Counted from the stretch's first letter, positions 11,575 through 21,501 are shown. The stretch: DNA of 31,404 nucleotides from JBCCQH01 sp039024435 (GCA_039024435.1 JBCCQH010000099.1:1-31404), one strand, 5' to 3'. Notes: generated from the sequence alone by a model not told the origin. Translations and numbers: made by a program.

Positions 11575-14500
11575 TCAGACTCCACGCAAGCGCACCTGAC
11601 TGCCGTTTTCCTCATCCTGACTTACGCGCAGGAAAAGATCAATCTCCTGTTGCAGATCCTCCACGTGAGAGATTACCCCCACAATCCGATTTTCTCGGCG
11701 CAATTCCTTGAGCGTATCAAAGACGATCCCCAAGCTCTCGCGGTCCAGCGTACCGAAGCCCTCGTCGAGGAAAAACAGGTTGTACTGGCTCTGGTGCCGC
11801 TGCTGGATGTTGTCGCTCAGGGCCAGGGCCAATGACAGCGACGCCTGAAAAGTCTGCCCGCCGGAGAGGGTCTTCACGCTGCGCAGTTGCCCACCGTTGA
11901 CGAGGTCGCGGACCACAAAGGCATTGTCCTCCCGGACTTCCAGGCTCAGCCGGTTGCGGGTGAGCTTGCGAAAACGAGCATTGGCCCGCAGACACAATTC
12001 CTGCAGGTACATGGTCGAAACAAAATTCACGAAGCCCGCCCCTCGGAACATGTAACTGATCGTGCCGAGCTTCTCCGCCCGGTCCTGCAAGCGGTTCTGT
12101 TCTTCTTCCAGCGCCAGGCGCTTTTTGGCTTGCTCATCCAGACGCGCCAGTTGCTCCCGCAGCGTCCCAATCGCCTGGTTCAGTTCCTTTTCCTGGGCTT
12201 CCGCGACTTTCCGCTCCTCCGTGAGCGCCGCGTGGGCGTCCCGGTCGTAGCTCCGCTCCCCCAACTGCTTCCGAAACGAGCTCAATTCGGCCCGCAACTG
12301 CTCCAAATCGCGCCGGTAGGATTCGATCCTCGCCCGCTCCTCCGCCACCTTCCAATCGCGCGCCAGCACCTCCCCCACCTCTTCGAGGCCGGCAAATCCA
12401 AACTCCACCAAGCGCACCGCCAGCGTCTCCGCGATGCCTTTCCCGTCGCGTTCGTAACGTTCAATCTTACCCTGCTCGACCTTGATGTCGGTTTGCAGCT
12501 TTTGCTGCTGGTCGCGCAACTGATCGAGTTTCGCGGATTGCGCCTCGTAATCTTTGCCGATTCTTTCGTACTCCGCCCGAAAAAAGTCCGCTTTGGCGGT
12601 GAGTTCCTCGCTGGGCTTGCTGCGGTAGGCGGCGTAGTCAAACCGCTGCAACTGTTCCAGCAGGGCCGCTTTTCGGCCGGTTTCTCCCGCCTTTTCTTGT
12701 TCCAATGCAGCAATGGCTTCCCGGTACTGCACCAACTTGCCCTCCCAACTGCGGACCTCCCGAGCGAGCTGTTCCCGCCGCTGCTCCTGCTCCGCCAGGG
12801 CCCGCGCCGCCGCTTTGGCTTCGTCCATCAGCCCCACCAACTCCGCAAGCCCTTTTTCCGCGTATTCCGGCCAGACAAATGCCGCCCGATGGGCCGCAAC
12901 CCGCTCCTTCAACACGGCTTCCCCCGCAATTGCCGCGTGCAACTGCTCCTCCAAATCCGGCCGCTGCCGCTCCCAGGCCCGCACCTCGGCCACCGCGCGG
13001 CGCAAAACTTCAATGGCCTTGCCCAGTGCCGCCAGTTCCGCTTCCTCCGCCCGCAACTGCTCCTGGTTCCGGCCGGCATCGTAAGGCGCCGGATGCTCCC
13101 GCGCGCCGCACAGCGGACAGGGCTGCCCCGAAACCAGGGCCTCCGCAAAGTCAGACAAGCGGCGGTGTACCCGCAGATTTTCCAGTGAAAGGCGCTTTTC
13201 CACTTCCTCCGCCGTGCGCTCCACCAGCACCTCGGCCGGCGCTCGCCCCTGTGTGGGTCCCAACAATGCCGTACCCTCGGCTTCGTGCGCGGCCAGTTTT
13301 TCCCGTACCTGCTCAATTACTGCCTGAGCTGCGGTCGCCTCCCCGGCCAGCCGGTCCCCTTCCTTGCGCCAATTCTGGACTTCGAGCAGCCGAATCTGAT
13401 CCGGGAGGGCCGCTTTCTGTTCGCGCACCGCATCCGCGGCGGCCGTTTCCCGTTCCCGCAAAGCTTCCAGTTGGGCCTGCGCCTCGGTTACTACCCCACT
13501 TCCCTTTTCCAGGCGCGCTTCTACGCCCGCGATGTTTTTTTCCACCGACTGAATGCCCACAATGCGCCGCATTTCTTCCTCCTTGATCCGCCACTCTTCC
13601 CGGTGCTGGAACGCCTTACTGGTCCCACGAAAGGCTTGCTCGGCGGTGGAAATCTCCTGGGTCAGTTTCGCTTCGCCTTCGCGGTAGCGGCCCAGATCCC
13701 GCTCGGCTAGGCGGCGGTTTTCCCGATTCGCCTTTTGCTGGCGCAGGAGCTCGCCAAATGCCTGCTGCGTCGCCACGTAGCGCTCCAACTCGGTGGCCCG
13801 CCGGGCAAAGTCCGCTTCCTGCTTTTCCAGCGGGCCGAGTGCTTCCAAAACCTCGACCACCGAGCCCTGCAGGTCGCGCACCGCCTCAAATTCCATTTCC
13901 TGCTTGCGTTGCTCCGCCAGACGCTGCGCCAGTGCCTCCAGCTCCCGCTTCCGCGCCTCCAATTCGTCCTTTTGCTGCTGCAAGGTGGCCGTATCCACTT
14001 CCGGCAATTCTTTGAGGCGACCTTCCAGCTCCACAATGGCTTCTTTGGCGCCACTGAGGAGTTGGTTGGCCGGCTTGAACAGATCAAAGCGCCCCAAATC
14101 AAAAAGTTCCTTCAGCATTTCGGTCCGCGCGCCGGCGGTGAGGTGGAGAAACTCCTGAAATTTTCCCTGGGGAATGATAATCGTCTTGGTAAAATTTTCG
14201 TAACTCAGCCCGAGTACCTCCGCGCCATCATTCGATTCCAATGGCTCCCAGACCTCACCCTTCTCCACGTAGGCAATGCGCGCAAACGAGCGGACATCCT
14301 GAAACTTCTTGCGGTTGCGCTTACCCTTAACGGTAAACCGGTAGCGGGTCCCCCGCAAGGCAAATATGTAATCGATGAACAGCTCATTCGAGCGGAGATT
14401 CATCATATTGTAGTTCTGCCCGGACCGGTCCAGGCGCTCACTGCGCCCGTACAGCGCGTAGGTGATCGCTTCGAGCAGGGTGCTCTTGCCGCTGCCCACC

Positions 14501-14607
14501 GGGCCAAAAATCCCAAACAGGCGCCCTTCGATCAGCCGTTCAAAGTCGATATGGACTTCTTCCTGGTAAGAATACATGCCTTTGAGGCGCAATTCGAGGG
14601 GTTTCAT
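11575..14607 (-). CDS. sbcC: DNA repair exonuclease subunit SbcC (Rad50-type ATPase)
   Basis: 1010 aa. Walker A GPVGSGKS at 35-42, long coiled coils on both sides of a zinc hook CPLCG near residue 497, ABC signature LSGGQ near 913 and Walker B LFFLDEG near 945. This is a complete SMC-like Rad50/SbcC of normal length. With SbcD it forms the ATP-dependent nuclease that opens hairpins and DNA ends in the cytoplasm. The start codon overlaps the sbcD stop (ATGA), so the two are translationally coupled. Confidence 0.97.
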   Translation of the reverse strand: MKPLELRLKGMYSYQEEVHIDFERLIEGRLFGIFGPVGSGKSTLLEAITYALYGRSERLDRSGQNYNMMNLRSNELFIDYIFALRGTRYRFTVKGKRNRKKFQDVRSFARIAYVEKGEVWEPLESNDGAEVLGLSYENFTKTIIIPQGKFQEFLHLTAGARTEMLKELFDLGRFDLFKPANQLLSGAKEAIVELEGRLKELPEVDTATLQQQKDELEARKRELEALAQRLAEQRKQEMEFEAVRDLQGSVVEVLEALGPLEKQEADFARRATELERYVATQQAFGELLRQQKANRENRRLAERDLGRYREGEAKLTQEISTAEQAFRGTSKAFQHREEWRIKEEEMRRIVGIQSVEKNIAGVEARLEKGSGVVTEAQAQLEALRERETAAADAVREQKAALPDQIRLLEVQNWRKEGDRLAGEATAAQAVIEQVREKLAAHEAEGTALLGPTQGRAPAEVLVERTAEEVEKRLSLENLRVHRRLSDFAEALVSGQPCPLCGAREHPAPYDAGRNQEQLRAEEAELAALGKAIEVLRRAVAEVRAWERQRPDLEEQLHAAIAGEAVLKERVAAHRAAFVWPEYAEKGLAELVGLMDEAKAAARALAEQEQRREQLAREVRSWEGKLVQYREAIAALEQEKAGETGRKAALLEQLQRFDYAAYRSKPSEELTAKADFFRAEYERIGKDYEAQSAKLDQLRDQQQKLQTDIKVEQGKIERYERDGKGIAETLAVRLVEFGFAGLEEVGEVLARDWKVAEERARIESYRRDLEQLRAELSSFRKQLGERSYDRDAHAALTEERKVAEAQEKELNQAIGTLREQLARLDEQAKKRLALEEEQNRLQDRAEKLGTISYMFRGAGFVNFVSTMYLQELCLRANARFRKLTRNRLSLEVREDNAFVVRDLVNGGQLRSVKTLSGGQTFQASLSLALALSDNIQQRHQSQYNLFFLDEGFGTLDRESLGIVFDTLKELRRENRIVGVISHVEDLQQEIDLFLRVSQDEENGSQVRLRGV

Positions 14608-15830
14608 GGGTTGTCCTCCTTCGCCAATATCTCCCGAAACAGGGCCATTATTTCCTCGCCGGGAGCTACACCATCGTGTTTAAAACGGAAAAAATCCTGA
14701 AACAGCTCCTCCCGGCCGCGGGTCGGGTCGGCGGCCTGGGTGATACCCGGCAGCACCAATTCGGGATTGCGAAACTTGGGAATCGGGCCGATGATACGCG
14801 GATGGGCGTCGGTGAGGCGCTTGCGGTCGGCACCCTTGAGGTAGTAATCGGTGAGGATGGTCAGCTCGACGTACGGCTCTGGATTGTCTTCCAGCCAGGC
14901 GACGGCTTCGTCCACGCTTTCGAATTCTACGCGGCGGAGGCGGCGACCGGCGCGGAGCTTCTCTTTGCGCAGGGTCACCGTTTGCCCCGGCTCCGCCTCC
15001 ACGATGACGGCGTATTTGTCCTGGCCGGCTTCGGCAAATGAATAGCCCAGGATGCTGGACGAGTACACGCAGGGACAGGGACCGCCGGGCATGTTTTGGT
15101 GGCGGTGGAGGTGGCCGAGCGCCACGTACTGCACCGCGGCGGGTACATTTTCCGTAAACACAGCACTCGCGCCACCGATGTTGATCGGTTTTTCGTCTTC
15201 GGGCTCTTCCGGTGCTTCCTGCCCCCGTCCAATCATAAAGAGGTGGGCCAGCAGCACGTTTACGCCCCGCTCGTCGCAGTATTTCTCCGCGAGTTCCGCC
15301 CAGTGGGCCCGCAATACCTGGCGCAAATCATGCTCGGAATTGCGCTCGTCGAGGGCCTTGCGCAGGCGGGCTTCGTTGGCGTAGGGGGTCAGCAAGATGC
15401 GCAACGGAGCCGGCGTGCGCGGCAGTTCCAGTTCGATAAAACCGGGGGCGGATTGGGTGATGGCCAGCCCGGTATCCAGGCGGATGCGCGCGAGGTGGGA
15501 ATGGGGATAGCCCGCAAAAAAGATTCCGCATTCCCGCGCTAGGGGGTCGGGCGATTCGATGCGGTGGGGCGAATCGTGGTTGCCGGCGATGGCGACCACC
15601 GCGCGCTGTCCATTGGCGGAAAGTCGCTTCAGGTGGCGGTAAAAATTGTCGGTGGCCCCGATGGGCGGATTGTAGGTGTCGTAGAGGTCTCCGGCAATGA
15701 GCACCACGTCCACTGCTTCCCGTTCGGCGAGGTCACAGATTTCCGCCAACACGGCCCGCTGCTCTTCGGTGCGATCAAACCGTTCCAATCTTTTCCCCAA
15801 ATGCCAATCCGCAGTATGTAAAATTTTCAT
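14604..15830 (-). CDS. sbcD: DNA repair exonuclease subunit SbcD (Mre11-type nuclease)
   Basis: 408 aa from ATG 15830, which begins the canonical MKILHTADWHLGKRL. Metallophosphoesterase motifs follow in order: ADWHLG, LIAGDLYD, IAGNHDS, and GHLHRHQ. This is the Mn-dependent nuclease partner of SbcC. An upstream in-frame ATG at 15920 would add 30 residues rich in Pro that do not belong to the family, so I reject it. First gene of the sbcDC pair. Confidence 0.96.
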   Translation of the reverse strand: MKILHTADWHLGKRLERFDRTEEQRAVLAEICDLAEREAVDVVLIAGDLYDTYNPPIGATDNFYRHLKRLSANGQRAVVAIAGNHDSPHRIESPDPLARECGIFFAGYPHSHLARIRLDTGLAITQSAPGFIELELPRTPAPLRILLTPYANEARLRKALDERNSEHDLRQVLRAHWAELAEKYCDERGVNVLLAHLFMIGRGQEAPEEPEDEKPINIGGASAVFTENVPAAVQYVALGHLHRHQNMPGGPCPCVYSSSILGYSFAEAGQDKYAVIVEAEPGQTVTLRKEKLRAGRRLRRVEFESVDEAVAWLEDNPEPYVELTILTDYYLKGADRKRLTDAHPRIIGPIPKFRNPELVLPGITQAADPTRGREELFQDFFRFKHDGVAPGEEIMALFREILAKEDNP

Positions 15831-16137
15831 CGAATGAAAAATAGGCAGGAATGGCGGGATGCGACAGGGAAGATGTCCACCAGAGGGTGGAAAACGCGCT
15901 GATTCCCGATGGATTTTCAATTGTCAATGAGGGAATTGTCAATTTTCAATTGTCCGGGGAAATCGGAAATCAAGCAATTGGAAATTCTTTACTGGAAAAT
16001 CCTCGGGGGCCGCACGGCGTGCCGTGCGGCTACGATCCTCGGGTTGTAGCGACGTTTTCCGCGTCCTTACCCATCGCGGTTTGCGCGTTTCGAACGCGCC
16101 AATTGGAAATCGGAAATTGCGCAATTGAAAATTCCTC
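15831..16137. repeat. Intergenic region with AT-rich inverted repeats and a REP-like palindrome
   Basis: 307 bases between the araC-type gene and sbcD. It holds many caattg and ggaaatcggaaat repeats in both orientations and a GC-rich hairpin at 16009-16030 (gccgcacggc, gt, gccgtgcggc; 10-bp arms). No coding potential seen. The hairpin resembles dispersed REP-type elements, and the region would also hold the sbcD promoter. Confidence 0.5.
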
Positions 16138-17091
16138 TTACGCCATTTTGAGGATCTTTTGGGCCTTTTGGGTGAGGGAAGCGGGATTGCTGCGGCGGTA
16201 TTGACCCGGGGTTTGGCCTTCGAGCTTTTTGAAGATGCGATTGAAATAGTTCGGATCGTTGAATCCGGAGGAATAGGCGACCTCTTTGATGCTTTGGTCG
16301 GATTCGCAGAGCATGCGCTTGGCGTGGCGCAGGCGTTCTTCGAGGATCATTTTTACCGGAGTCATGCCGGTCATTTCCGTGAATTGGCGATAAAACTGGG
16401 ACTTACTCATGCCGGCGACGCGGTAAAGCTCGTCCACGCGGATGTCGGAGGTGAGGTGCTGGCGAATGAACTGCAGAACGTTGGCGAGGCGTTCCCGCGT
16501 AGGGTCGGCGGCTTCGGTGAGGTGCTTTTGGTACTGCAGGCGGATGATGCACACCATCAATTGCTGCAACATCAAATCCGCGTAGACGTCTTTAAAAGGG
16601 TCGTCACCGCTGAATACCTGAATGATCCGCGTGCTCAACTGCGCCAGTTCGGGATCGTTGTGCAGAAAGATATCTTCCGGGTCGAGTTGCCATTCTCCTC
16701 GGTCCACGAAGGCACCCTTGCGCTCATTGATGCGGGTCAGTTGTTGCTGCACGTAATGGGGATCGATCACCAAAGCGGTGCATTGCGTGGGAGTAGCGAC
16801 ATCCGCTTCGGGAAAATCAATCACCATTTTGCTGCCGTAAGGTGCCAACACGGTTTCGCCGGGCAGGTATTCAAAGGACTCGTATCCATCCAGGTGCATG
16901 ATTTTCTTCCCCCGCAACATGGAGGTAATCGTGAATCCTCCAAATGCCAAATGGAAATCTGACGCTTGCTGCCGCGTTTCAAAGATGTTCAACTCACAGT
17001 GGTCCAAATTGAATTTTGACCGGTGCTCCACCAATGAATCCATCTTGCGGATGTCCGAGAGGCGATACGGGATCGGTCGAGAGTTGCGCAT
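16138..17091 (-). CDS. AraC-family transcription regulator
   Basis: 317 aa. The N-terminal 200 residues form a sensor domain of the AraC_N type. The C-terminal 100 hold two helix-turn-helix units: DIRVDELYRVAGMSKSQFYR and then SIKEVAYSSGFNDPNYFNR with the classic following segment FKKLEGQTPGQYRR. It is divergent from the aldehyde dehydrogenase gene, 151 bases apart, so it most likely controls that gene, and itself, in response to an aldehyde or alcohol; the ligand is inference. Confidence 0.92.
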   Translation of the reverse strand: MRNSRPIPYRLSDIRKMDSLVEHRSKFNLDHCELNIFETRQQASDFHLAFGGFTITSMLRGKKIMHLDGYESFEYLPGETVLAPYGSKMVIDFPEADVATPTQCTALVIDPHYVQQQLTRINERKGAFVDRGEWQLDPEDIFLHNDPELAQLSTRIIQVFSGDDPFKDVYADLMLQQLMVCIIRLQYQKHLTEAADPTRERLANVLQFIRQHLTSDIRVDELYRVAGMSKSQFYRQFTEMTGMTPVKMILEERLRHAKRMLCESDQSIKEVAYSSGFNDPNYFNRIFKKLEGQTPGQYRRSNPASLTQKAQKILKMA

Positions 17092-17242
17092 GTTATCGGG
17101 TGATGGGTACGAATGATATCTGATATAATTTACGATTTCAGGGCCAAAAAATCAATTTTGGGAAAATAGTGCTATAAATTGAAGCGATACTCCACCTCAT
17201 TTATCTACGGGTTGTGTAACATGGAAAAAAAGGAAAAGACTT
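17092..17242. promoter_or_regulatory. Divergent control region of the AraC regulator and aldehyde dehydrogenase
   Basis: 151-base AT-rich region with gatatctgatata near 17114. A small out-of-frame ORF (ATG 17221, 13 codons, stop at 17260-17262) overlaps the dehydrogenase start and might act as a leader peptide. Confidence 0.4.
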
Positions 17243-18769
17243 ATGAGTACAGCAACTGTTGATTTCCCGTTTGTAAAGCAATCGGTAGAATTTAAACCCC
17301 AATACGAAAACTTTATTGGCGGTAAGTGGGTCGCTCCGGTCCAGGGGCAATATTTTGACAATATCTCCCCGGTCAATGGCCTACCATTTACGCGTTCGGC
17401 CCGTTCGACGGCCGCCGATATTGAGTTGGCATTGGACGCCGCTCACGCCGCCTTCCCGGGCTGGAGCAGCACTTCCGCCGCCGGTCGCGCCAATGTCTTG
17501 CTGCGCATTGCGGACATCATGGAGGAAAATCTGGAATACCTCGCCACCATCGAGACGATCGACAATGGCAAGGCCATCCGAGAAACGCTGGCGGCCGACC
17601 TTCCGCTCTGCGTCGATCACTTCCGCTACTTCGCCGGGGTCATTCGCGCCGACGAAAGTACGATTTCGGAGCACGATGCCGATACGGTCAGCATCAACTT
17701 GCAGGAGCCCATCGGCGTGGTCGGCCAGATCATCCCCTGGAACTTCCCGTTGCTGATGGCTTCCTGGAAAATCGCTCCGGCTCTGGCAGCGGGTTGCTGC
17801 GTGGTCGTAAAGCCAGCCGAGCAGACCCCGACCAGCATCATGTGCCTCCTCGAACTGATCCAAGACGTGCTGCCCGACGGTATCCTCAACGTCGTCACCG
17901 GATTCGGCATTGAAGCGGGCAAGCCGCTGGCCCAGTCCCCGCGCGTCGCCAAGGTCGCCTTTACCGGTGAAACCACCACCGGCCGCCTGATCATGCAGTA
18001 CGCTTCGGAAAACCTGATCCCGGTCACCATGGAACTCGGCGGCAAGTCCCCGAACGTCTTCTTCAGTTCCATCGCCAATGAAGACGACGCTTTCTTCGAC
18101 AAGTGCGTTGAGGGTGCGGTCATGTTTGCCCTGAACCAAGGGGAAGTGTGTACCTGCCCCTCCCGGATTTTGGTGCAAGAAGACATCTACGACAAATTCA
18201 TGGAACGCGTCATCGCCCGGACCAAAGCGATCAAAGTGGGCAACCCCCTCGATCCGGATACAATGATGGGCGCTCAGGCCAGCAACGACCAGTTCGAGAA
18301 AATCCTTTCCTACTTCAACGTCGGGATGCAAGAAGGTGCCGAAGTCCTCTGCGGTGGCGACAAGTTTGCCCTCAACAGCGGTTTGGAAAAAGGCTACTAC
18401 ATCCAGCCGACCATTTTCAAGGGCAAAAACTCGATGCGCGTCTTCCAGGAAGAGATCTTCGGTCCAGTCACCTCGGTCACGACTTTTAAGACCGTGGAAG
18501 AAGCCATTGAAATCGCCAACGATACCCTCTACGGTCTCGGTGCCGGCGTTTGGACCCGCGATGCCCACGAACTCTATCGCGTGCCCCGCGCCATCAAAGC
18601 CGGCCGGGTCTGGGTCAATTGCTACCACGCCTATCCGGCCCACGCCCCCTTCGGCGGGTACAAGAAGTCGGGTTTCGGGCGGGAGACGCACAAGATGATG
18701 CTGAACCACTACCGCAATACGAAGAACATGCTGATTTCCTACGGCAAAGAGAAGCTCGGCTTCTTCTAA
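17243..18769 (+). CDS. NAD-dependent aldehyde dehydrogenase (acetaldehyde type)
   Basis: 508 aa, normal length. The coenzyme segment IIPWNFPLLM, the general-base segment TMELGGKSPN (about 261-270), and the catalytic cysteine in NQGEVCTCPSR (about 300) are all present. The sequence is of the ExaC/AldB type that oxidises acetaldehyde and other small aldehydes to acids in the cytoplasm. The following DUF779 gene and divergent AraC regulator are the common genomic partners of this type. A terminator follows at 18808. Confidence 0.95.
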   Translation: MSTATVDFPFVKQSVEFKPQYENFIGGKWVAPVQGQYFDNISPVNGLPFTRSARSTAADIELALDAAHAAFPGWSSTSAAGRANVLLRIADIMEENLEYLATIETIDNGKAIRETLAADLPLCVDHFRYFAGVIRADESTISEHDADTVSINLQEPIGVVGQIIPWNFPLLMASWKIAPALAAGCCVVVKPAEQTPTSIMCLLELIQDVLPDGILNVVTGFGIEAGKPLAQSPRVAKVAFTGETTTGRLIMQYASENLIPVTMELGGKSPNVFFSSIANEDDAFFDKCVEGAVMFALNQGEVCTCPSRILVQEDIYDKFMERVIARTKAIKVGNPLDPDTMMGAQASNDQFEKILSYFNVGMQEGAEVLCGGDKFALNSGLEKGYYIQPTIFKGKNSMRVFQEEIFGPVTSVTTFKTVEEAIEIANDTLYGLGAGVWTRDAHELYRVPRAIKAGRVWVNCYHAYPAHAPFGGYKKSGFGRETHKMMLNHYRNTKNMLISYGKEKLGFF

Positions 18770-18807
18770 ACTGCCCCGTCATCAGGAGTAGAATCTTTTA
18801 GTTGTAG

Positions 18808-18840
18808 CGAGGTGGCCTTCCGGCCACCTCGTATTCTTCT
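18808..18840 (+). terminator. Terminator after aldehyde dehydrogenase
   Basis: 10-bp stem cgaggtggcc / ggccacctcg with a 4-base loop, followed by tattcttct. Since the DUF779 gene is 290 bases further on, it may be partly or separately transcribed. Confidence 0.6.
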
Positions 18841-18958
18841 GACCCCCAATTTTTGCGATCTCCACGAAGCTGTCCCCGCAAAGCGAGGAACCAAGGATGA
18901 AACAATTCGGGCCGGGCCCCGGTAATTTATTAAGCTGAGGAGGGCGAGAATGACCATC

Positions 18959-18984
18959 ACGCGAGGCTTGTACAATCCTCGCGT
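18959..18984. repeat. 26-base near-perfect palindrome
   Basis: acgcgagg and cctcgcgt surround cttgtacaat, itself nearly palindromic. It lies in the 356-base gap between the dehydrogenase and DUF779 genes, and could be an operator or an REP-like element. Nothing else is seen in that gap besides the terminator at 18808. Confidence 0.45.
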
Positions 18985-19125
18985 ACCCCCACCGCGGCGT
19001 GGACTGTCGCACTCTGAGGGGTTCACCGCACCGCAATTCCCAGAGCAAAACTGGTGTCCGCCCCAAGTTGAGCAAGTCCGAGGCAGAACTTTGTGCGTAT
19101 TTTTAAAGCTTAAAATCATAAAGCT

Positions 19126-19467
19126 ATGAAAGACCGACTCGATATCACCCCGGAAGCAGAAGCCCTGGTCCGGGAATTGCAGGCCGAAAACGGCCCCCTT
19201 ATCTTTCACCTGAGCGGCGGTTGCTGCGATGGGTCCCAACCGATGTGCTTTGCCGAAGGTGAGTTCCGGCTGGGCAGCCAAGACGTCCGCCTCGGTGCGG
19301 TTGCCGATACCGAAATGTGGATGAGCAAGGACCAGTTCAAATATTGGGAATACTTTCACCTGACGCTCGACGTAGTGCCGGGACGGGGCAGCAGCTTTTC
19401 CCTGGAAATCCCCAAAGGCAAGCGCTTTCTGCTCCGCTACAAAGCCCTCGAAGAGGTCGCCGAGTAG
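19126..19467 (+). CDS. DUF779 family protein
   Basis: 113 aa. The family hallmark HLSGGCCDGSQPMC is at about 31-45, and the rest (DTEMWMSKDQFKYWEYFHLTLDVVPGRGSSFSLE) matches the domain end to end. DUF779 proteins are found beside acetaldehyde dehydrogenases in many bacteria; a role in maturation or activity of the dehydrogenase is suspected but not defined. The cysteines suggest metal or thiol chemistry. Confidence 0.93.
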   Translation: MKDRLDITPEAEALVRELQAENGPLIFHLSGGCCDGSQPMCFAEGEFRLGSQDVRLGAVADTEMWMSKDQFKYWEYFHLTLDVVPGRGSSFSLEIPKGKRFLLRYKALEEVAE

Positions 19468-19501
19468 GCGCATCTCCAAATAAAATACTGCAAACAAAAA
19501 T

Positions 19502-19529
19502 GACGCTCCCGAGAGCGTCCCTTTCTTTT
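19502..19529 (+). terminator. Terminator after DUF779, border of the integrated element
   Basis: Stem gacgctc / gagcgtc with loop ccga, then cctttctttt; the minus strand side also has a T-run, so it may work both ways. Host genes end here and element genes begin about 150 bases later. Confidence 0.7.
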
Positions 19530-19637
19530 ACAGATGAACTAAATCACCTGTTCATGTGTGTTTTGGCCCATTGTTTGGCAATACACCGATGAATCCGAAC
19601 GAGAAGAACACGTATATAGTTCGTGTGTCTCTACAAC

Positions 19638-19659
19638 TCATTAGGATTTCATTAGGATT
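19638..19659. repeat. Tandem 11-bp repeat upstream of the integrase
   Basis: tcattaggatt twice in a row, 22 bases before the integrase start. Roughly one helical turn apart, so a regulator or integrase arm site is plausible. A weak inverted repeat acacg / cgtgt lies at 19608-19626. Confidence 0.45.
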
Positions 19660-19680
19660 GTAAAACCAAGCAATAGCACT

Positions 19681-21222
19681 ATGAAACACTCAGAATTACC
19701 TAAAGTTCACCTTCATCTGGACACTAGCACGAGGCGCAAGGAGGACGGATTTTGCAAGTTCTCCTTGCGTATTTCGATTGCTGGGAAACCCAAGCTGTAC
19801 AACGTAGATACCAACGGCGACGACCTGCTCTTTATGGACCCCCAATTTTGGGTGAATGAAATCGTGCTGGACCCCAAGACCGGCAAGCATAAAACCCTTC
19901 GCAAGAAGCGCATCCAACACGCAAAAGGAAACGCTGACTCTGACAGCTTGGAACGCAAACTGAAATCCAAGCAAAACGAACTAACCAACCTTCTCAAAGA
20001 GCTGCGAAAAAGAAAACAGCCAATCACTCATCCGGTGATCCTTCGCCACTGGAGCCTCCAGCAGACCGCGACCTTTTCCCAATGGTTCGCCCAATGGATT
20101 CCCCAACACATCAAAGACAAGCAACTGGAAGAAGCGACGAAGGAAAGGTACGAGTGCATCCACCGACATATCCGATTGTTTGAAGAAGGCTATGGCCCGG
20201 TAGCTGTCGGGGAAATCTCCGCTGAATGGCTGCGCGATTACCAGACCTTTCTATATGAGCCACGCGAACAGGACTTAAATGGTATCTGGACGGGGCAAGG
20301 ATTGGCAAGCACAACCGGGGCAAAGGAAATGGGTAAGGTATGCTATGCCCTTCGTCAAGCTGCAAAGTCCAGGGAGATTGAACACGACCCGACGGACGTA
20401 TTCATGGATCGGTGGTTTATCGAGGCGGGGGAACCCGACCGCCCGTTTCTGGAAGCCTACGAAATCGACCGCCTGTATGAAGCCTACGAGAATAAGGAAC
20501 TGCTAACAGCGGTAAGGACTAAAACCGGGAAAATCTCGATTATCGGGGCGCGGTATCACGAATACCTGGGCATGATGCTATTCGGGCTTTTTTCGGGGCT
20601 TCGCGATTCAGACCTGCGTGCAGTTGCAACGGGTGACAAGCGTGTGGAGATCGGCAAGGAAATGATTACGGTGAAGATGAAGAAAGGCAAGGGGCGCAAG
20701 GTCCGGCTGTTCATCACTGAAAAGATGCGTAAGGTTGCCAACCTGAGCGGGAACGGCCCGGTTTGGAAGGCGAAAATGCCGAACAACTGCAACCTGAATG
20801 TGAACATTCGTAGGATCATGCGCTTGGTGCTGGATAGTGATCGCCGAATGACTGTACACAGCTTGCGCCGTAGCTTTGCGACCTACATGGTTAACCAGGG
20901 CGTCAGGCTTGAAATCGTTTCGATCCTATTGGGCCACAAAAGCATCCAAACCACCCACGAACACTATGCCCATATCAACGACACCAGCACCCGCGAGGCG
21001 ATGATGATTTGGGACGAGATGAAAGCAACCTTCCAAAAGCCGGAAGTGAAGATTTTCGTGCAGGACGTGTTTAGCGTCTTGCAGGATAATCCGGGCCTGA
21101 AAATTCCGCGTAGGCTTGCCGAAACAATGGAAGTCCTGGGTGTGATGTTCAACACAAGCGAACTGGAAAAGGTAGGGTACGAGCCTATCAAGCCAGTGGA
21201 GAAGATGGCCGTGGCCGCTTAA
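19681..21222 (+). CDS. Tyrosine recombinase / integrase
   Basis: 513 aa. An N-terminal arm-binding region (to about 120), a core-binding SAM-like domain (about 125-240, with FSQWFAQWIPQHI), then the catalytic domain. The catalytic residues are visible: Arg in LFSGLRDSDLRA (about 306), HSLRRSF (about 393), LGHKSIQTTHEHYA with the nucleophile Tyr near 427. Organisation is typical of Bacteroidota element integrases, with about 80 extra C-terminal residues. It should integrate and excise the element; its target site is not evident. Confidence 0.95.
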   Translation: MKHSELPKVHLHLDTSTRRKEDGFCKFSLRISIAGKPKLYNVDTNGDDLLFMDPQFWVNEIVLDPKTGKHKTLRKKRIQHAKGNADSDSLERKLKSKQNELTNLLKELRKRKQPITHPVILRHWSLQQTATFSQWFAQWIPQHIKDKQLEEATKERYECIHRHIRLFEEGYGPVAVGEISAEWLRDYQTFLYEPREQDLNGIWTGQGLASTTGAKEMGKVCYALRQAAKSREIEHDPTDVFMDRWFIEAGEPDRPFLEAYEIDRLYEAYENKELLTAVRTKTGKISIIGARYHEYLGMMLFGLFSGLRDSDLRAVATGDKRVEIGKEMITVKMKKGKGRKVRLFITEKMRKVANLSGNGPVWKAKMPNNCNLNVNIRRIMRLVLDSDRRMTVHSLRRSFATYMVNQGVRLEIVSILLGHKSIQTTHEHYAHINDTSTREAMMIWDEMKATFQKPEVKIFVQDVFSVLQDNPGLKIPRRLAETMEVLGVMFNTSELEKVGYEPIKPVEKMAVAA

Positions 21223-21295
21223 CCAAACCCAGCCTGGAGGGGGCTGATCCCAGCACCTTCCTTTCCCTCAAAATTCACCTCAAACATACATCGCT

Positions 21296-21448
21296 ATGCA
21301 AAGCAATGAACCCTTCTTTTCCGACCATGAGCAACGGTTTTGCAACTCCACCACCAAGCGGGATTTGCTGGAAATCAGCAAAAGCCTTGCAAGCCTTCTA
21401 CACGATGAAGAACCGGATAATTCCGAGGTCATCGACTATCTGAAATAA
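21296..21448 (+). CDS. Small hypothetical protein
   Basis: 50 aa (starts MQSNEPFFSDHEQRF, ends EVIDYLK). It lies between integrase and the PP-loop enzyme in the same direction, with spacing typical of the operon. No domain recognised; mostly helical by eye. Confidence 0.5.
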   Translation: MQSNEPFFSDHEQRFCNSTTKRDLLEISKSLASLLHDEEPDNSEVIDYLK

Positions 21449-21501
21449 GATCGGAAGGTACTGAAAGAAAACGGCATAATCTGAACAACCCAAACCATAA
21501 C

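Noticed and set aside
11887..13188. 433-codon plus-strand ORF opposite sbcC
   Set aside because: Antisense shadow of a GC-rich coiled-coil gene; Leu/Pro/Arg-rich without domain features.
17381..18709. 442-codon minus-strand ORF opposite the aldehyde dehydrogenase
   Set aside because: Antisense shadow; the plus frame is a full-length, well-known family with catalytic residues.
19638..19659. attL core of the element
   Set aside because: The two 11-bp units are adjacent tandem copies; without the right end of the element no matching attR can be shown.
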